Of a DNA stretch of 64,000 nucleotides, positions 34,716 to 44,888 are shown one piece after another (position 1 is the stretch's first letter; each line of letters starts with the position of its first letter). The notes under the pieces are model-generated. The model saw only the letters and a program-made list of their open reading frames with translations. It was not told the DNA's origin and ran no database searches. Made by a program: the position numbers and the translations under genes. The stretch covers positions 62,001-126,000 of the forward strand of contig NZ_FONV01000004.1 in the NCBI RefSeq assembly GCF_900113015.1, in the 5' to 3' direction. The stretch is from Actinoplanes philippinensis. Its GTDB lineage: Bacteria; Actinomycetota; Actinomycetes; Mycobacteriales; Micromonosporaceae.

Positions 34716-35204
34716 GTGCCACACATCGACCTGCCGCCACTGCCGGGAATCGCCGGCCTGCTCGCCGGCTATCCACAGACCGCCGGACCGCTCAACGACC
34801 TCGCCCAGACCCTGCTCCGGGGCCCGTCACCGCTCTCCCCCGCCCAGCGCGAGACCATCGCGGCGTACGTGTCGCGCCGCAACGAGTGCACGTTCTGCGC
34901 CGAGACACACGGCGCCGTGGCCCGGCGGCTCGGCGCCGACGACACCGATCCTCTGATGGAGCCGTTGCTGGCGATAGCCGACCGGGTCCGCGTGGACGGC
35001 CGCTCGGTGACCCCCGGCGACATCTCCCGTGCCCGGGAGGCCGGAGCCGACGACCGGGCCATTCACGACACGGTGCTGATCGCGGCGGCGTTCAGCATGT
35101 ACAACCGCTACGTCGACGGCCTCGCCACCCTGACCCCCACCGACCCGGCCGTCTACGAGCGCCACGCCCACAACCTGGCCTCGAACGGCTACCTCCCGGG
35201 GTAA
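34716..35204 (+). CDS. AhpD-like / carboxymuconolactone-decarboxylase-family protein
   Basis: 162 residues, all helical. The AhpD core ECTFCAETHGAVARRLG carries the redox CxxC and the His that helps deprotonate it; an upstream RETIAAYVSRRN and downstream IHDTVLIAAAFSMYNRYVDG complete the fold. Relatives reduce peroxides or peroxidase partners; no partner is encoded nearby. The start is a GTG. It lies divergent from the methyltransferase gene and is followed by 34-bp repeats. Confidence 0.82.
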   Translation: MPHIDLPPLPGIAGLLAGYPQTAGPLNDLAQTLLRGPSPLSPAQRETIAAYVSRRNECTFCAETHGAVARRLGADDTDPLMEPLLAIADRVRVDGRSVTPGDISRAREAGADDRAIHDTVLIAAAFSMYNRYVDGLATLTPTDPAVYERHAHNLASNGYLPG

Positions 35205-35213
35205 CCGGCCAAA

Positions 35214-35299
35214 CGCCCGAGAGATCGCCCGCGCCAGGTGAGGCCGGCGCCCGAGAGATCGCCCACGCCAGGTGAGGCCGGCGCCCGGGAGATCGGCCC
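35214..35299. repeat. 34-bp tandem repeat after the AhpD-like gene
   Basis: Two nearly identical 34-bp units (35214 and 35248), each containing CGCCCGAGAGATCGCCC and CCAGGTGAGGCCGG, and a partial third from 35282. The array starts 9 bases after the AhpD-like stop. Confidence 0.75.
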
Positions 35300-35324
35300 G
35301 GCTCAACCAAAGCTGTCGCCAGTG

Positions 35325-35463
35325 GATCGGCCCGGGTCGGGTCAAACCGGCGCCGGTCAGATCAACCGGCTCAGGCCGGGCCGCGGGTGGCGACGGCCCG
35401 GGTCAGGCCGGGCGGGCGCGGGTGAGGTCGGCCCGGGTCAGGTCAAACCGGCGCCGGTGAGGT
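35325..35463. repeat. direct repeat of the SDR gene's 3' end
   Basis: A 39-bp segment at 35325-35363 matches 35426-35464 at about 35 positions; both contain GTCAAACCGGCGCCGGT. The second copy holds the last codons and stop (35438) of the SDR gene; the first lies downstream of the gene. Intervening DNA has further fragments such as GGTCAGGCCGGGC. Confidence 0.7.
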
Positions 35464-36151
35464 CGGCCAGGGCTGCCAGCAGGTCGTCCTGGAAACGGCG
35501 GTCGTGGGTGGCCGGGTGCGGGGACTGGCGCTGCCGGTGGTGCCAGTATCCGCCGGTGGTCAGCGCCTCCGGGTCGTCGCTGGTCGCGAGCCACTCCTGG
35601 GTGAGGTGCCCGAGGCGCAGGTCGTCGGGGGCGCCCGGCCCGCCCATCCTCGTGGGCACCCACCCGGGGTCGACGGCGTTGCTGACCACGCCGGGCCGGA
35701 TCCGCGCGACCGCGACGGCCAGTACGGTGACGAACAGCTTGCTGTCCGAATAGTTGCCGGACCGCAGGAGGGACACGTCGGCGCGGCCGCCGCGGTGCAT
35801 GCCGCTGCTCAGATACACCAGACGGCGCGGTCCGTCGATGAGGGCAGTCAGCAGGTAGGGTGCGACCGCGTTGACCGGCATGATCTGCGCGCCGGTGTAG
35901 ACGCCCGCGTTGTGGATCACCACGTCGACCGGGCCGAGCCGGCCGACCTGCTCCGCCACGTCCCGCGTCTCCTCCGGATCGGCCAGGTCACCGGCGACGG
36001 TCGACGCGCCCCGGTCGGCGAGGTCCTTGACGGCGGCCAGTCTGTTCTCGCTGCGGGCGTGCACGATGACGTCATGCCCGCCGTCGAGCAGCGTCTCGGC
36101 AGCGGCCCGCCCGAGCCCGTCCGCCGAACCGGTGATGAAGATCCTGGTCAA
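35438..36151 (-). CDS. short-chain dehydrogenase/reductase
   Basis: 237 residues from a TTG start (36151) with AGGA 7 bases upstream; a longer frame to 36295 is not protein-like. The Rossmann motif is IFITGSADGLGRAAAETLL, NNAG is VIHNAGVY, the catalytic Ser lies in VYLSSGMHRGG, and NYSDSKLFV corresponds to YxxxK. Shorter than usual between NNAG and Ser. Substrate unknown. The tail ends in repeat-like DNA (LADLTGAGLT). Confidence 0.82.
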   Translation of the reverse strand: MTRIFITGSADGLGRAAAETLLDGGHDVIVHARSENRLAAVKDLADRGASTVAGDLADPEETRDVAEQVGRLGPVDVVIHNAGVYTGAQIMPVNAVAPYLLTALIDGPRRLVYLSSGMHRGGRADVSLLRSGNYSDSKLFVTVLAVAVARIRPGVVSNAVDPGWVPTRMGGPGAPDDLRLGHLTQEWLATSDDPEALTTGGYWHHRQRQSPHPATHDRRFQDDLLAALADLTGAGLT

Positions 36152-36263
36152 GGTTTTCCTGCCTCCATCTCCTCGGTGGTACAGCCGATCAGCGTGATCA
36201 ACCGGGCCGCGATGCCGGCGACCTCGCGTCTTGCCGACCCCCGGGAACCGGGACGCCACGACA

Positions 36264-36926
36264 TCACCCCTGAACGGGAGCGGCCTTGACCGCATGGACC
36301 AGCTCGATGGTGCCCGCCCGCCGGCGCACGGTCTCGACCACCTCGAAGCCGGCGTCCCGGACCAGTGGCAGCTGACGACGGGTGAAGTGCTCCCCCGCCG
36401 CCGGGACGGAGAACCGCTCGATCACCCACTGCAGCGCGTAGACCGGCGGCCATGTGCTCGCGACGTGGTCGAAGAGCAGCAGCCGCCCGCCCGGCGCCAG
36501 CACCCTCCGCATCTCGGTGATCGCCGCCCGCGGGTCGGCGATCGCGCACAGCGACAGCGCACAGACGATCGTGTCGAAGGAGGCGTCGGCGAACGGCAGC
36601 CGGGCCGCGTCGGCTTCCCGCAGGTCGACGGCAAGCCCCAGGTCGGCGGCGCGTTCCCGCGCGAACGCCAGCATGCCCGGGCTGACATCGACCCCGGCGA
36701 TCGTCCCCGCCGTCTTGCCCGCCTCCGGCGCTGCCGCCGGGAAGTACGGCAGGTTACGGCCCGTGCCGACACCGACGTCGAGCACACGGCCCACGACCCG
36801 GCTGCCGAGCCACTCCCGGCCACCGGTGAACCAGAACCGCTCCGGTAACGCGATCTGCCGGTCATAGCTCGGCGCGGCCTTGTCCCAGACCCGCCGTGCC
36901 TTCGCGGCGCCGTCCGACCCTTCCAC
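36264..36926 (-). CDS. class I SAM-dependent methyltransferase (UbiE-like)
   Basis: 220 residues from GTG 36926, which has GGGAGG 6 bases upstream. ARRVWDKAAPSYDRQI at the start, motif I VLDVGVGTGRNLPYFP, motif II IAGVDVSPGML, LREADAARLPFADASFDTIV and MRRVLAPGGRLLLFDHVAS follow the methyltransferase-11/UbiE pattern. The substrate is unknown; the ending QLPLVRDAGFEVVETVRRRAGTIELVHA matches small-molecule or quinone-type methyltransferases. The stop codon lies 112 bp upstream of the SDR start on the same strand. Confidence 0.85.
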   Translation of the reverse strand: MEGSDGAAKARRVWDKAAPSYDRQIALPERFWFTGGREWLGSRVVGRVLDVGVGTGRNLPYFPAAAPEAGKTAGTIAGVDVSPGMLAFARERAADLGLAVDLREADAARLPFADASFDTIVCALSLCAIADPRAAITEMRRVLAPGGRLLLFDHVASTWPPVYALQWVIERFSVPAAGEHFTRRQLPLVRDAGFEVVETVRRRAGTIELVHAVKAAPVQG

Positions 36927-37065
36927 CGTTGCCTCCCTGCCGACACGACCGGGGATCCGGCCGCTCCCGTAACCGGCCCGCCTCACTGCCGCCGATGTTA
37001 CGAGCCGACCGACGTTACGAGCCCACCGACGCCGCAAGACCCGGACGCCGCAAGCTGCGGTACCG

Positions 37066-39336
<2,271 letters not shown>

Positions 39337-39409
39337 TCATGCTTCCGGCGATCCCCGACGCCGCGGCAAGGCCGGGCGACGAGGCCTCGCGGGTGATCAT
39401 CGGGCGGGT

Positions 39410-40555
39410 TCACCCGCGCCGCGCCGACAAGGCCAGCTCATAGATCGCCAGCAGGCGATTCACGAACACGTCCGGGGTGTACGCGGACGCCGCCGCCAGT
39501 CCGTCGCGGATCGTGGTGGCCCGTAACCCGTCGTCGACGAGCATCCGCAGCAGGCCCGTGGCCAGCGCGTCCGGGGTCGGGTCGCAGGCGAACCGCCCCG
39601 CACCGGTCTCTCCCGGCCTGGTCGTCAGCCCCCGGTCGACGACGACCACGGGCAGCCCGGCCGCTTCCGCCTCGGCCAGGACCAGGCTCTGCGTGTCCGT
39701 GGTGGAGGTGAACGCGAGCACGTCGGCGGCCCGGTAGAACGCGGTGACCTGCTCGTACGGCACCGGCGGATGCACCTCGACGTGCCCGCCGAGCCCGAGC
39801 GCGGTGATCCGGCGGTGCAGGTGGCGGCGCTGCTGCCGGACGCCGACCATGATCAGCCGGGCCGCCGGGCGGGCGGCGAGGACCCGGCGGAACGCCTGCA
39901 GCAGCAGCTCGGGGTTCTTCTCGGCGGTCCCCCGCCCGACGGCGAGCACCACGTCGCCGCGGGGCCGGGACAAGCGCGGGCCGGCCGTGGTGACCGGTGT
40001 CGGCAGCACCCGGATCGCGGCGGCCGGCGCGAACGCCGCGAACCCGGCGGCGGTCTTGTCCGACGGGGCGATCGCCACCGTCATCCGCGCGAACATGGCC
40101 CGGCCGAGGGCCTCCAGCCGCAGGCGGCGGACCCGTCCGGGCCGGGTCAGTTCCCCGAACTCGCGCGGTGACCAGCCCAGATCGAGGCGCAGGGCGCACC
40201 AGGCGGCGCCGATCGGGATCTCGGCGAACAGGTCGGCGTACGCCATCAGGTCGGTGTGCCAGGTGACGACGAGCGGCACCCGCCAGCCGGCGGCGGCACG
40301 GAACCCGGTCATCCCGATCGGGCCGGTGGTCTGCGCGTGGACGATGTCGGCGGGCCGCGGGGTGAACGGCAGGCCGACCCGGACCTGCCGCGACGGCACC
40401 GGGATCGAGCGGACGCCGGGGCGCAGCAGCGGCCCGGGGCGGTACAGGTCGACCTGGTGGCCGGCCGCGCGCAGGAGCCGTACCTGCATCTCGGTCGACC
40501 GGATCACGCCGTCGGGGCGGCCGGGGTGGCTGTCGCAGAAGTGCGCGATCCTCAC
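39410..40555 (-). CDS. GT4-family glycosyltransferase
   Basis: 381 residues in GT-B form. The N-terminal domain has MRIAHFCDSHPGRPDGVIRS and the LVVTWHTDLMAYA acceptor loop; the C-terminal domain has VVLAVGRGTAEKNPELLLQA and TDTQSLVLAEAEAAGLPVV. In that last motif the first residue of EX7E is Asp rather than Glu. Relatives transfer mannose or glucose to lipids such as phosphatidylinositol or diacylglycerol. Its start overlaps the acyltransferase stop by 4 bp, which supports a glycolipid role (inference). Confidence 0.87.
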   Translation of the reverse strand: MRIAHFCDSHPGRPDGVIRSTEMQVRLLRAAGHQVDLYRPGPLLRPGVRSIPVPSRQVRVGLPFTPRPADIVHAQTTGPIGMTGFRAAAGWRVPLVVTWHTDLMAYADLFAEIPIGAAWCALRLDLGWSPREFGELTRPGRVRRLRLEALGRAMFARMTVAIAPSDKTAAGFAAFAPAAAIRVLPTPVTTAGPRLSRPRGDVVLAVGRGTAEKNPELLLQAFRRVLAARPAARLIMVGVRQQRRHLHRRITALGLGGHVEVHPPVPYEQVTAFYRAADVLAFTSTTDTQSLVLAEAEAAGLPVVVVDRGLTTRPGETGAGRFACDPTPDALATGLLRMLVDDGLRATTIRDGLAAASAYTPDVFVNRLLAIYELALSARRG

Positions 40556-41268
40556 TGCCCGAGCTCGGCCGCGATCGCCGCCCGGGCCGCGTCGCGCAGG
40601 GCCGCGGCGTCGGCGAAGTCACCGGGCAGCAGGGGTGGCAGCACCTCGACGCGGGCGCGGATGTGCTCGCGCAGCACGAAACCCGCGCGCGGCAGCGCCT
40701 GCCGGGTGCCGTGCACGGCGATCGGAAAGACCGGCACATCATGGCGTACGGCCAGGTCGAACGCGCCGTTCTTGAACCGCTGCAGCGCGCCGTCGGACGT
40801 ACGCGTGCCCTCCGGGAAGATCATCAGAGGGGAGCCGGCGCGCAGGTGAGCGTCGCAGAGCTCCATCATCCGCCGCACCGACGCGCCACTGCCGCGGACC
40901 AGCGGCACGTACCCGTTGAGGCGCATGTTCCAGCCGATCACCGGCACCCGGAAGATCTCCTGCTTGGAGACGTACTTGAACGGCCGGAACAGCGCGAACA
41001 GCACCAGGATGTCGATCAGCGAGGCGTGGTTGGCGACGAGCACGGCGGGCCCGCGCCAGGGCAGCCGGTCGCGGTGGCGCACGCTCAGCCGCCACAACGG
41101 GCAGATGTAGACGTAGAACGACGCCCACGCGCACGAGTACAGATGCAGGGCCACCCGGCGGCGGTCGAACGGCAGCGTCACCAGCCACACCAGCACCGCG
41201 CCGACGAAGAAGACCGGGCAGGTGACGACGAGGAAGGCCCAGAACACCACCGAGAAAACCCCAAACAT
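40552..41268 (-). CDS. 1-acyl-glycerol-3-phosphate acyltransferase-like protein (PlsC family)
   Basis: 238 residues from ATG 41268 with AAGGATG upstream. A hydrophobic N-terminus (two helices within 1-40) is followed by the acyltransferase motifs: NHASLIDILVL (HX4D catalytic), YVPLVRGSG, FPEGTRTSDG and VPVFPIAVHGT. It acylates lysophosphatidate or a related acceptor at the membrane. Coupled by ATGA overlap to the GT4 gene downstream, suggesting that both modify one lipid. Confidence 0.87.
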   Translation of the reverse strand: MFGVFSVVFWAFLVVTCPVFFVGAVLVWLVTLPFDRRRVALHLYSCAWASFYVYICPLWRLSVRHRDRLPWRGPAVLVANHASLIDILVLFALFRPFKYVSKQEIFRVPVIGWNMRLNGYVPLVRGSGASVRRMMELCDAHLRAGSPLMIFPEGTRTSDGALQRFKNGAFDLAVRHDVPVFPIAVHGTRQALPRAGFVLREHIRARVEVLPPLLPGDFADAAALRDAARAAIAAELGQ

Positions 41269-41336
41269 GCGGACATCCTTACGGTACGCCGTACGCGTCG
41301 CCACCCCTGCTGAGGCGTCGACGTAGTCTGCCGGTC

Positions 41337-42035
41337 ATGGGCGGGGTGACGCGGGTGCTGCCGTTCTTCGGCGTGCTCGCCGCCGTGCAGATGCCCGTGG
41401 TGACCACGGTGGACGGCCTGCTGCGCCCCGGCTTCGATCCGATGCGGCAGTGGATCAGCCACCTGGGCCTCGGCGAGTACGGCTGGATCGGCGCGGCCAA
41501 CCTCGCGACCTGCGGTTTCTGGCTGATCCTGGCCGCGGCCGGGCTGTGGCGCCGGGCGGACCGGTGGGCGGCCGGGCTGGTGCTGTGGTGCGGGGTGTGC
41601 CTGATCGCGCTGGCCGTGGTGCGTACCGACGCGGGCCTCGGTTTTCCGCCGGGCGTGCCGGTCGAGCACACCGTGCGCGGGCTGATCCATCAGATGATCT
41701 CGGTCACGCTGGCCGTCGCCGGGGTCGGCGCGGTGTCCCGGCTGGGGCCGCGTCGCCCGGCGCTGCTGGTGGCGGGCGTCGTGACGACGCTGTTCACGGC
41801 GGCGACCGGGCTGGTGCTGCTGGACGCCGCCGGGGTCCTGGCGGCCACCCCGAGCGGCCTGCTGGAGCGGGTCGCGCTCTTCACCGGGCTGGGCTGGATC
41901 GGCGTGTTCAGCGGCCGGGCAGCATCGGGTTCTTCCGGCCGCCGTCGCTGCGCAGCGTCGCCCACCGGCGGGGCTGGGCCAGCGCGTACGCCAGGCGCAG
42001 CGCGGGAAACAGCAGAAGCTGAATCCGGCCGGTGA
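41337..42035 (+). CDS. DUF998 membrane protein with over-run C-terminus
   Basis: 232 residues, six hydrophobic helices in the first 190. The DUF998 pattern is visible: LRPGFDPMRQWISHLGLGEYGW after helix 1, then paired helices. After LFTGLGWIGVFSG the last 40 residues are Arg/Ser/Gly/Ala-rich without hydrophobic pattern, and they are read through the 3' end of the opposite GT2 gene (128-bp convergent overlap). The functional protein probably ends near that point; loss of a stop codon or a frameshift could explain the tail. TAGTCT lies 7 bases before the ATG, with no ribosome site. Confidence 0.7.
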   Translation: MGGVTRVLPFFGVLAAVQMPVVTTVDGLLRPGFDPMRQWISHLGLGEYGWIGAANLATCGFWLILAAAGLWRRADRWAAGLVLWCGVCLIALAVVRTDAGLGFPPGVPVEHTVRGLIHQMISVTLAVAGVGAVSRLGPRRPALLVAGVVTTLFTAATGLVLLDAAGVLAATPSGLLERVALFTGLGWIGVFSGRAASGSSGRRRCAASPTGGAGPARTPGAARETAEAESGR

Positions 42036-42735
42036 CCCAGGCGCGGGCGTAGGCGGCCGAGCGGCCGGAGTGGCGGCGGTAGGTCCGCTCGGTCATCAGC
42101 GTGTACGAGCGGTAGGCGCCGAACCGGTTCGCGATCCGGCGGGCCGAGGTGCCGGCGCGCATGCCGGGGGCGAACACCGTGCCGGCGCCGCCACGGTGCA
42201 GGTGGATGCCCAGGTCGATGTCCTCGTGCACGTGCTCGTCGGTGCACAGCTCCGGGCGTACCCGATGCCAGGCCGTTGATCTGATCGCCATGTTGGCGCC
42301 GAGCAGCCAGTCGAGCGGGCCGCGGCCCCAGACCCGGCGGAAGAGCGCGTCGCCGCCGTCGACGAGGCGGGCCAGCGCCATGTCGTAGTAGGTGACCGGC
42401 CCGGTCGCGGCCTGCACGGCCGGGTCCTGAAAAGTCCGGCGGACCGCCCGGGACCAGCTAGGATCGAGCCGCGTGTCGGCGTCGATGCGGCCGAGCACGT
42501 CGCCGGTGGCCGCGTCGAGTCCCCGGTTGCGGGCGTGCTGGACGCCCCGGCGCGGCTCGTGCAGGACCGTCACCCGTCCGGCGTATTCGCCGAGGATCCG
42601 CGGGGTGGCGTCGTCGGAGCCGTTGTCGACCACGACGATCTCGTGGACCGGCTCGTGCTGGCGCAGGATCGCGTCCAGGCAGGCGCGCAGGAAGTGCTCC
42701 TCGTTGTAGACCGGCACGACGACGGAGATCAGCAT
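41908..42735 (-). CDS. GT2-family glycosyltransferase
   Basis: 275 residues in GT-A form. MLISVVVPVYNEEHFLRACL at the start, VVVDNGSDDATPRIL, the DxD-type RIDADTRLD, LLGANMAIRS and HEDIDLGIHLHRGG follow the family order. One hydrophobic segment near residue 240 (RIQLLLFPALRLAYALA) may touch the membrane. Donor and acceptor unknown. It overlaps the DUF998 frame at its 3' end and is divergent from the cupin gene. Confidence 0.86.
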   Translation of the reverse strand: MLISVVVPVYNEEHFLRACLDAILRQHEPVHEIVVVDNGSDDATPRILGEYAGRVTVLHEPRRGVQHARNRGLDAATGDVLGRIDADTRLDPSWSRAVRRTFQDPAVQAATGPVTYYDMALARLVDGGDALFRRVWGRGPLDWLLGANMAIRSTAWHRVRPELCTDEHVHEDIDLGIHLHRGGAGTVFAPGMRAGTSARRIANRFGAYRSYTLMTERTYRRHSGRSAAYARAWVTGRIQLLLFPALRLAYALAQPRRWATLRSDGGRKNPMLPGR

Positions 42736-42808
42736 GTGCCCATCCTCGCCGGTCGGCGTACCGCTATTTGGATTGACGCCCGTCGAGCAGATCACGAGGG
42801 TTTCGCCC

Positions 42809-43300
42809 ATGAGTCAACTGCGTGTCGTCGGTCCCGGTGAGGGACGCAAGGGTGATCTCGGCGCGATCACCGTGGATTTCAAGGTCTGGGGCGCCGACAC
42901 CGGTGGCGCGCTGGCGATCGTCGAGCACGAGTTCCCGCCGGGCGCTCTGGTGCCGCCGCACGTGCACACCCTGGAGGACGAGACGTCGATCGTGACCGCG
43001 GGCCTGATCGGGTTCCGCTCCGAGGACCGGGAGGCGGTGCTCGGCGCGGGCGGCTACATCGTCAAGCCGAGGGGCGAGGCGCACGCCATGTGGAACGCCG
43101 GGTCCGAGCCGGCCCGGATGATCGAGGTGATCAGCCCGGCCGGGTTCGAGTTGTTCTTCCGGGCGGTCGTCGACATGGTGGAGGCCGGCGACCCGGACCC
43201 GGAGCGGGGCGCCGCGCTGGCGGCCGAGCACGGGCTGTCGTTCGTCGACCGGCCGTGGCTGGCCGACGTGGTGCGCCGTTTCGGGCTCAGCGCGGGCTGA
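42809..43300 (+). CDS. cupin-domain protein
   Basis: 163 residues. The cupin metal motif 1 is PPHVHTLEDETSIVTAG (two His and Glu) and motif 2 is KPRGEAHAMWNAG (His). A helical C-terminus of about 50 residues (DPERGAALAAEHGLSFVDRPWL) follows. Such stand-alone cupins include quercetin-dioxygenase-like enzymes; the reaction here is unknown. The end overlaps the convergent ArsR gene by 14 bp. Confidence 0.82.
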   Translation: MSQLRVVGPGEGRKGDLGAITVDFKVWGADTGGALAIVEHEFPPGALVPPHVHTLEDETSIVTAGLIGFRSEDREAVLGAGGYIVKPRGEAHAMWNAGSEPARMIEVISPAGFELFFRAVVDMVEAGDPDPERGAALAAEHGLSFVDRPWLADVVRRFGLSAG

Positions 43301-43610
43301 CCGGGCCGCGGGCCGATGCGAGGACCGCGGCGAGCAGCCCGGGGAACCGGGTGTCCAGGTCGGCGGCGCGCAGCGAGTTGAGGATGGCGGTGCCCTGGTA
43401 GCGCTGCTCGATGATGCCGGCCTCGCGCAGGACCCGGAAATGGTGGGTGGAGGTGGACTTGCCGACCGGCAGGGCGAAGGCGATGCACGCCTGGTCCTGG
43501 TGGCCGTCGGCGAGTTGGCACACGATCATGCGGCGCACCGGGTCGGCGAGGGCGGACAGCACGGCGTCGAGGTCGAAGTCGGCGGGGCTCGGGTGCTCCA
43601 GCGTGCGCAT
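43287..43610 (-). CDS. ArsR-family winged-helix regulator
   Basis: 107 residues. VLSALADPVRRMIVCQLADG and IAFALPVGKSTSTHHFRVLREAGIIEQR form the ArsR HTH and wing. The metal-site ELCVC motif is absent, so it senses something other than thiophilic metals. It is divergent from an Old Yellow Enzyme gene; two GTACG/CGTAC-type inverted repeats lie between, so repression of that enzyme is likely. Confidence 0.86.
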   Translation of the reverse strand: MRTLEHPSPADFDLDAVLSALADPVRRMIVCQLADGHQDQACIAFALPVGKSTSTHHFRVLREAGIIEQRYQGTAILNSLRAADLDTRFPGLLAAVLASARGPVSPR

Positions 43611-43641
43611 GTGAGGGGGCCCTCCGTCCCGCGCCTTGAAT

Positions 43642-43691
43642 GTACGCCGGTCATCGTACTAACGTCGCCGTTTGTACGAACACCTTCGTAC
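43642..43691. promoter_or_regulatory. two inverted repeats between ArsR and OYE genes
   Basis: GTACG (43642-43646) and CGTAC (43655-43659) form one repeat. GTACGAA (43674-43680), CACC, and TTCGTAC (43685-43691) form a perfect 18-bp one, 32 bp away between centres. Shared GTACG half-sites support one regulator, probably the ArsR protein. Confidence 0.65.
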
Positions 43692-43710
43692 TACGACGCC
43701 TATCGAACGG

Positions 43711-44793
43711 ATGTCTACGGTGGCTGAGCTGTTCGAGCCTCTCCAGTTGCGTGACCTGCGGATCCCGAACCGGGTGTGGATGTCGCCGATGTGCACCTAC
43801 TCGGCCGAGGACGGCTTTCCCTCCGACTTCCACCTGAGCCACTACGCCTCCCGGGCCGCCGGCGGGGCCGGCCTGGTGATGATCGAGGCGACCGGGGTCC
43901 GCCCGGAGGGCCGGATCACGCCCTGGTGCCTGGGCCTGTGGTCCGACGAGCAGATCCCGGCGTTCCGCCGGCTCGCCGACGCGATCACCGCCGGCGGCGC
44001 CGTCCCCGCCGTCCAGCTGGCGCACGCCGGGCGCAAGGCGGCCTCCAACCGCCCGTGGAAGGGTGGCGGGGCGCTGCCGCCCGGCGACGGCTGGCCGGTG
44101 GTCGGGCCCAGCGCGCAGCCGTTCCCCGGCCACCCCGAGCCCGCGCCGCTCGACCGGGAGCAGATCGCCGGGGTGGTGGCGTCGTTCGCCGCCGCGGCCC
44201 GCCGTGCGCTGCGTGCCGGTTTCCAGGTCGCCGAGATCCACGCCGCCCACGGCTACCTGCTCAGCTCGTTCCTGTCGCCGGCGTCCAACCACCGTGACGA
44301 CGAGTACGGCGGCAGCCTGGCGAACCGCGCCCGGATCGTCCTCGAGGTGATCGACGCGGTCCGCGCGGTCTGGCCGGACGAGCTGCCGGTCTTCCTGCGG
44401 ATCTCCACCACCGACTGGATCACCGAGGACACCCGCCACGACCGCCGCGGCTGGACCGTCGAGGACTCCGTCGAGCTGGCCCGGCTGGCCGGCGAGCACG
44501 GCGTCGACCTGATCGACGCGTCCTCCGGCGGCGTCGAGCCGGCGCCCGTGCCGGACCGCCGCGACTACCAGACCGCCCTGGCCGCCCGGGTCCGCGACGA
44601 GGCGAAGGTGACCGTCGGCGCGGTCGGCCGCATCACCGAGCCGGGCTGGGCCGAAGAGCTGCTCACCACCGGCCAGGCCGACGCCGTCTTCCTCGGCCGG
44701 GCCCTGCTGCGCGACCCGTCCTGGCCCAACCACGCGGCCGTCGCCCTCGGCGCGACCCCGCGCTTCCTGGAACAGTACGGCTACGCCGTGTGA
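43711..44793 (+). CDS. Old Yellow Enzyme family ene-reductase (YqjM-like)
   Basis: 360 residues in an FMN-binding TIM barrel. RVWMSPMCTYSAEDGFPSDFH has the Cys and Tyr typical of the YqjM class; QLAHAGRKAASNRPW, EIHAAHGYLLSSFLSPASNH (active-site His pair) and RDDEYGGSLANRARIVLEV follow. The final part holds the phosphate-binding VGAVGRITEPG and ADAVFLGRALLRDPSWP. It reduces activated C=C bonds with NADPH, often for electrophile detoxification, which fits induction through the divergent ArsR repressor. ATG 43711 is chosen as the first residue of family similarity. Confidence 0.92.
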   Translation: MSTVAELFEPLQLRDLRIPNRVWMSPMCTYSAEDGFPSDFHLSHYASRAAGGAGLVMIEATGVRPEGRITPWCLGLWSDEQIPAFRRLADAITAGGAVPAVQLAHAGRKAASNRPWKGGGALPPGDGWPVVGPSAQPFPGHPEPAPLDREQIAGVVASFAAAARRALRAGFQVAEIHAAHGYLLSSFLSPASNHRDDEYGGSLANRARIVLEVIDAVRAVWPDELPVFLRISTTDWITEDTRHDRRGWTVEDSVELARLAGEHGVDLIDASSGGVEPAPVPDRRDYQTALAARVRDEAKVTVGAVGRITEPGWAEELLTTGQADAVFLGRALLRDPSWPNHAAVALGATPRFLEQYGYAV

Positions 44794-44888
44794 TCGGGGG
44801 CACTAGCACCCGGGGTGCAACCCGCTGAGGGTCATGCGGTTCCCGAGTTCGCCGATGAGAGGGCAACGGTGGACTCCGGAAGGTGATG

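Noticed and set aside
36998..37065. Repeat array seeded by the enolase 3' end
   Set aside because: Short direct repeats (GTTACGAGCC and GACGCCGCAAG, two copies each) lie downstream of the enolase stop but do not match its last codons, so they were not counted in the 3'-end pattern.
44800..44888. Terminator GCACCC/GGGTGC after the Old Yellow Enzyme gene
   Set aside because: The repeat is only 6 bp around a single base and cannot form a usable hairpin loop; too weak to list.
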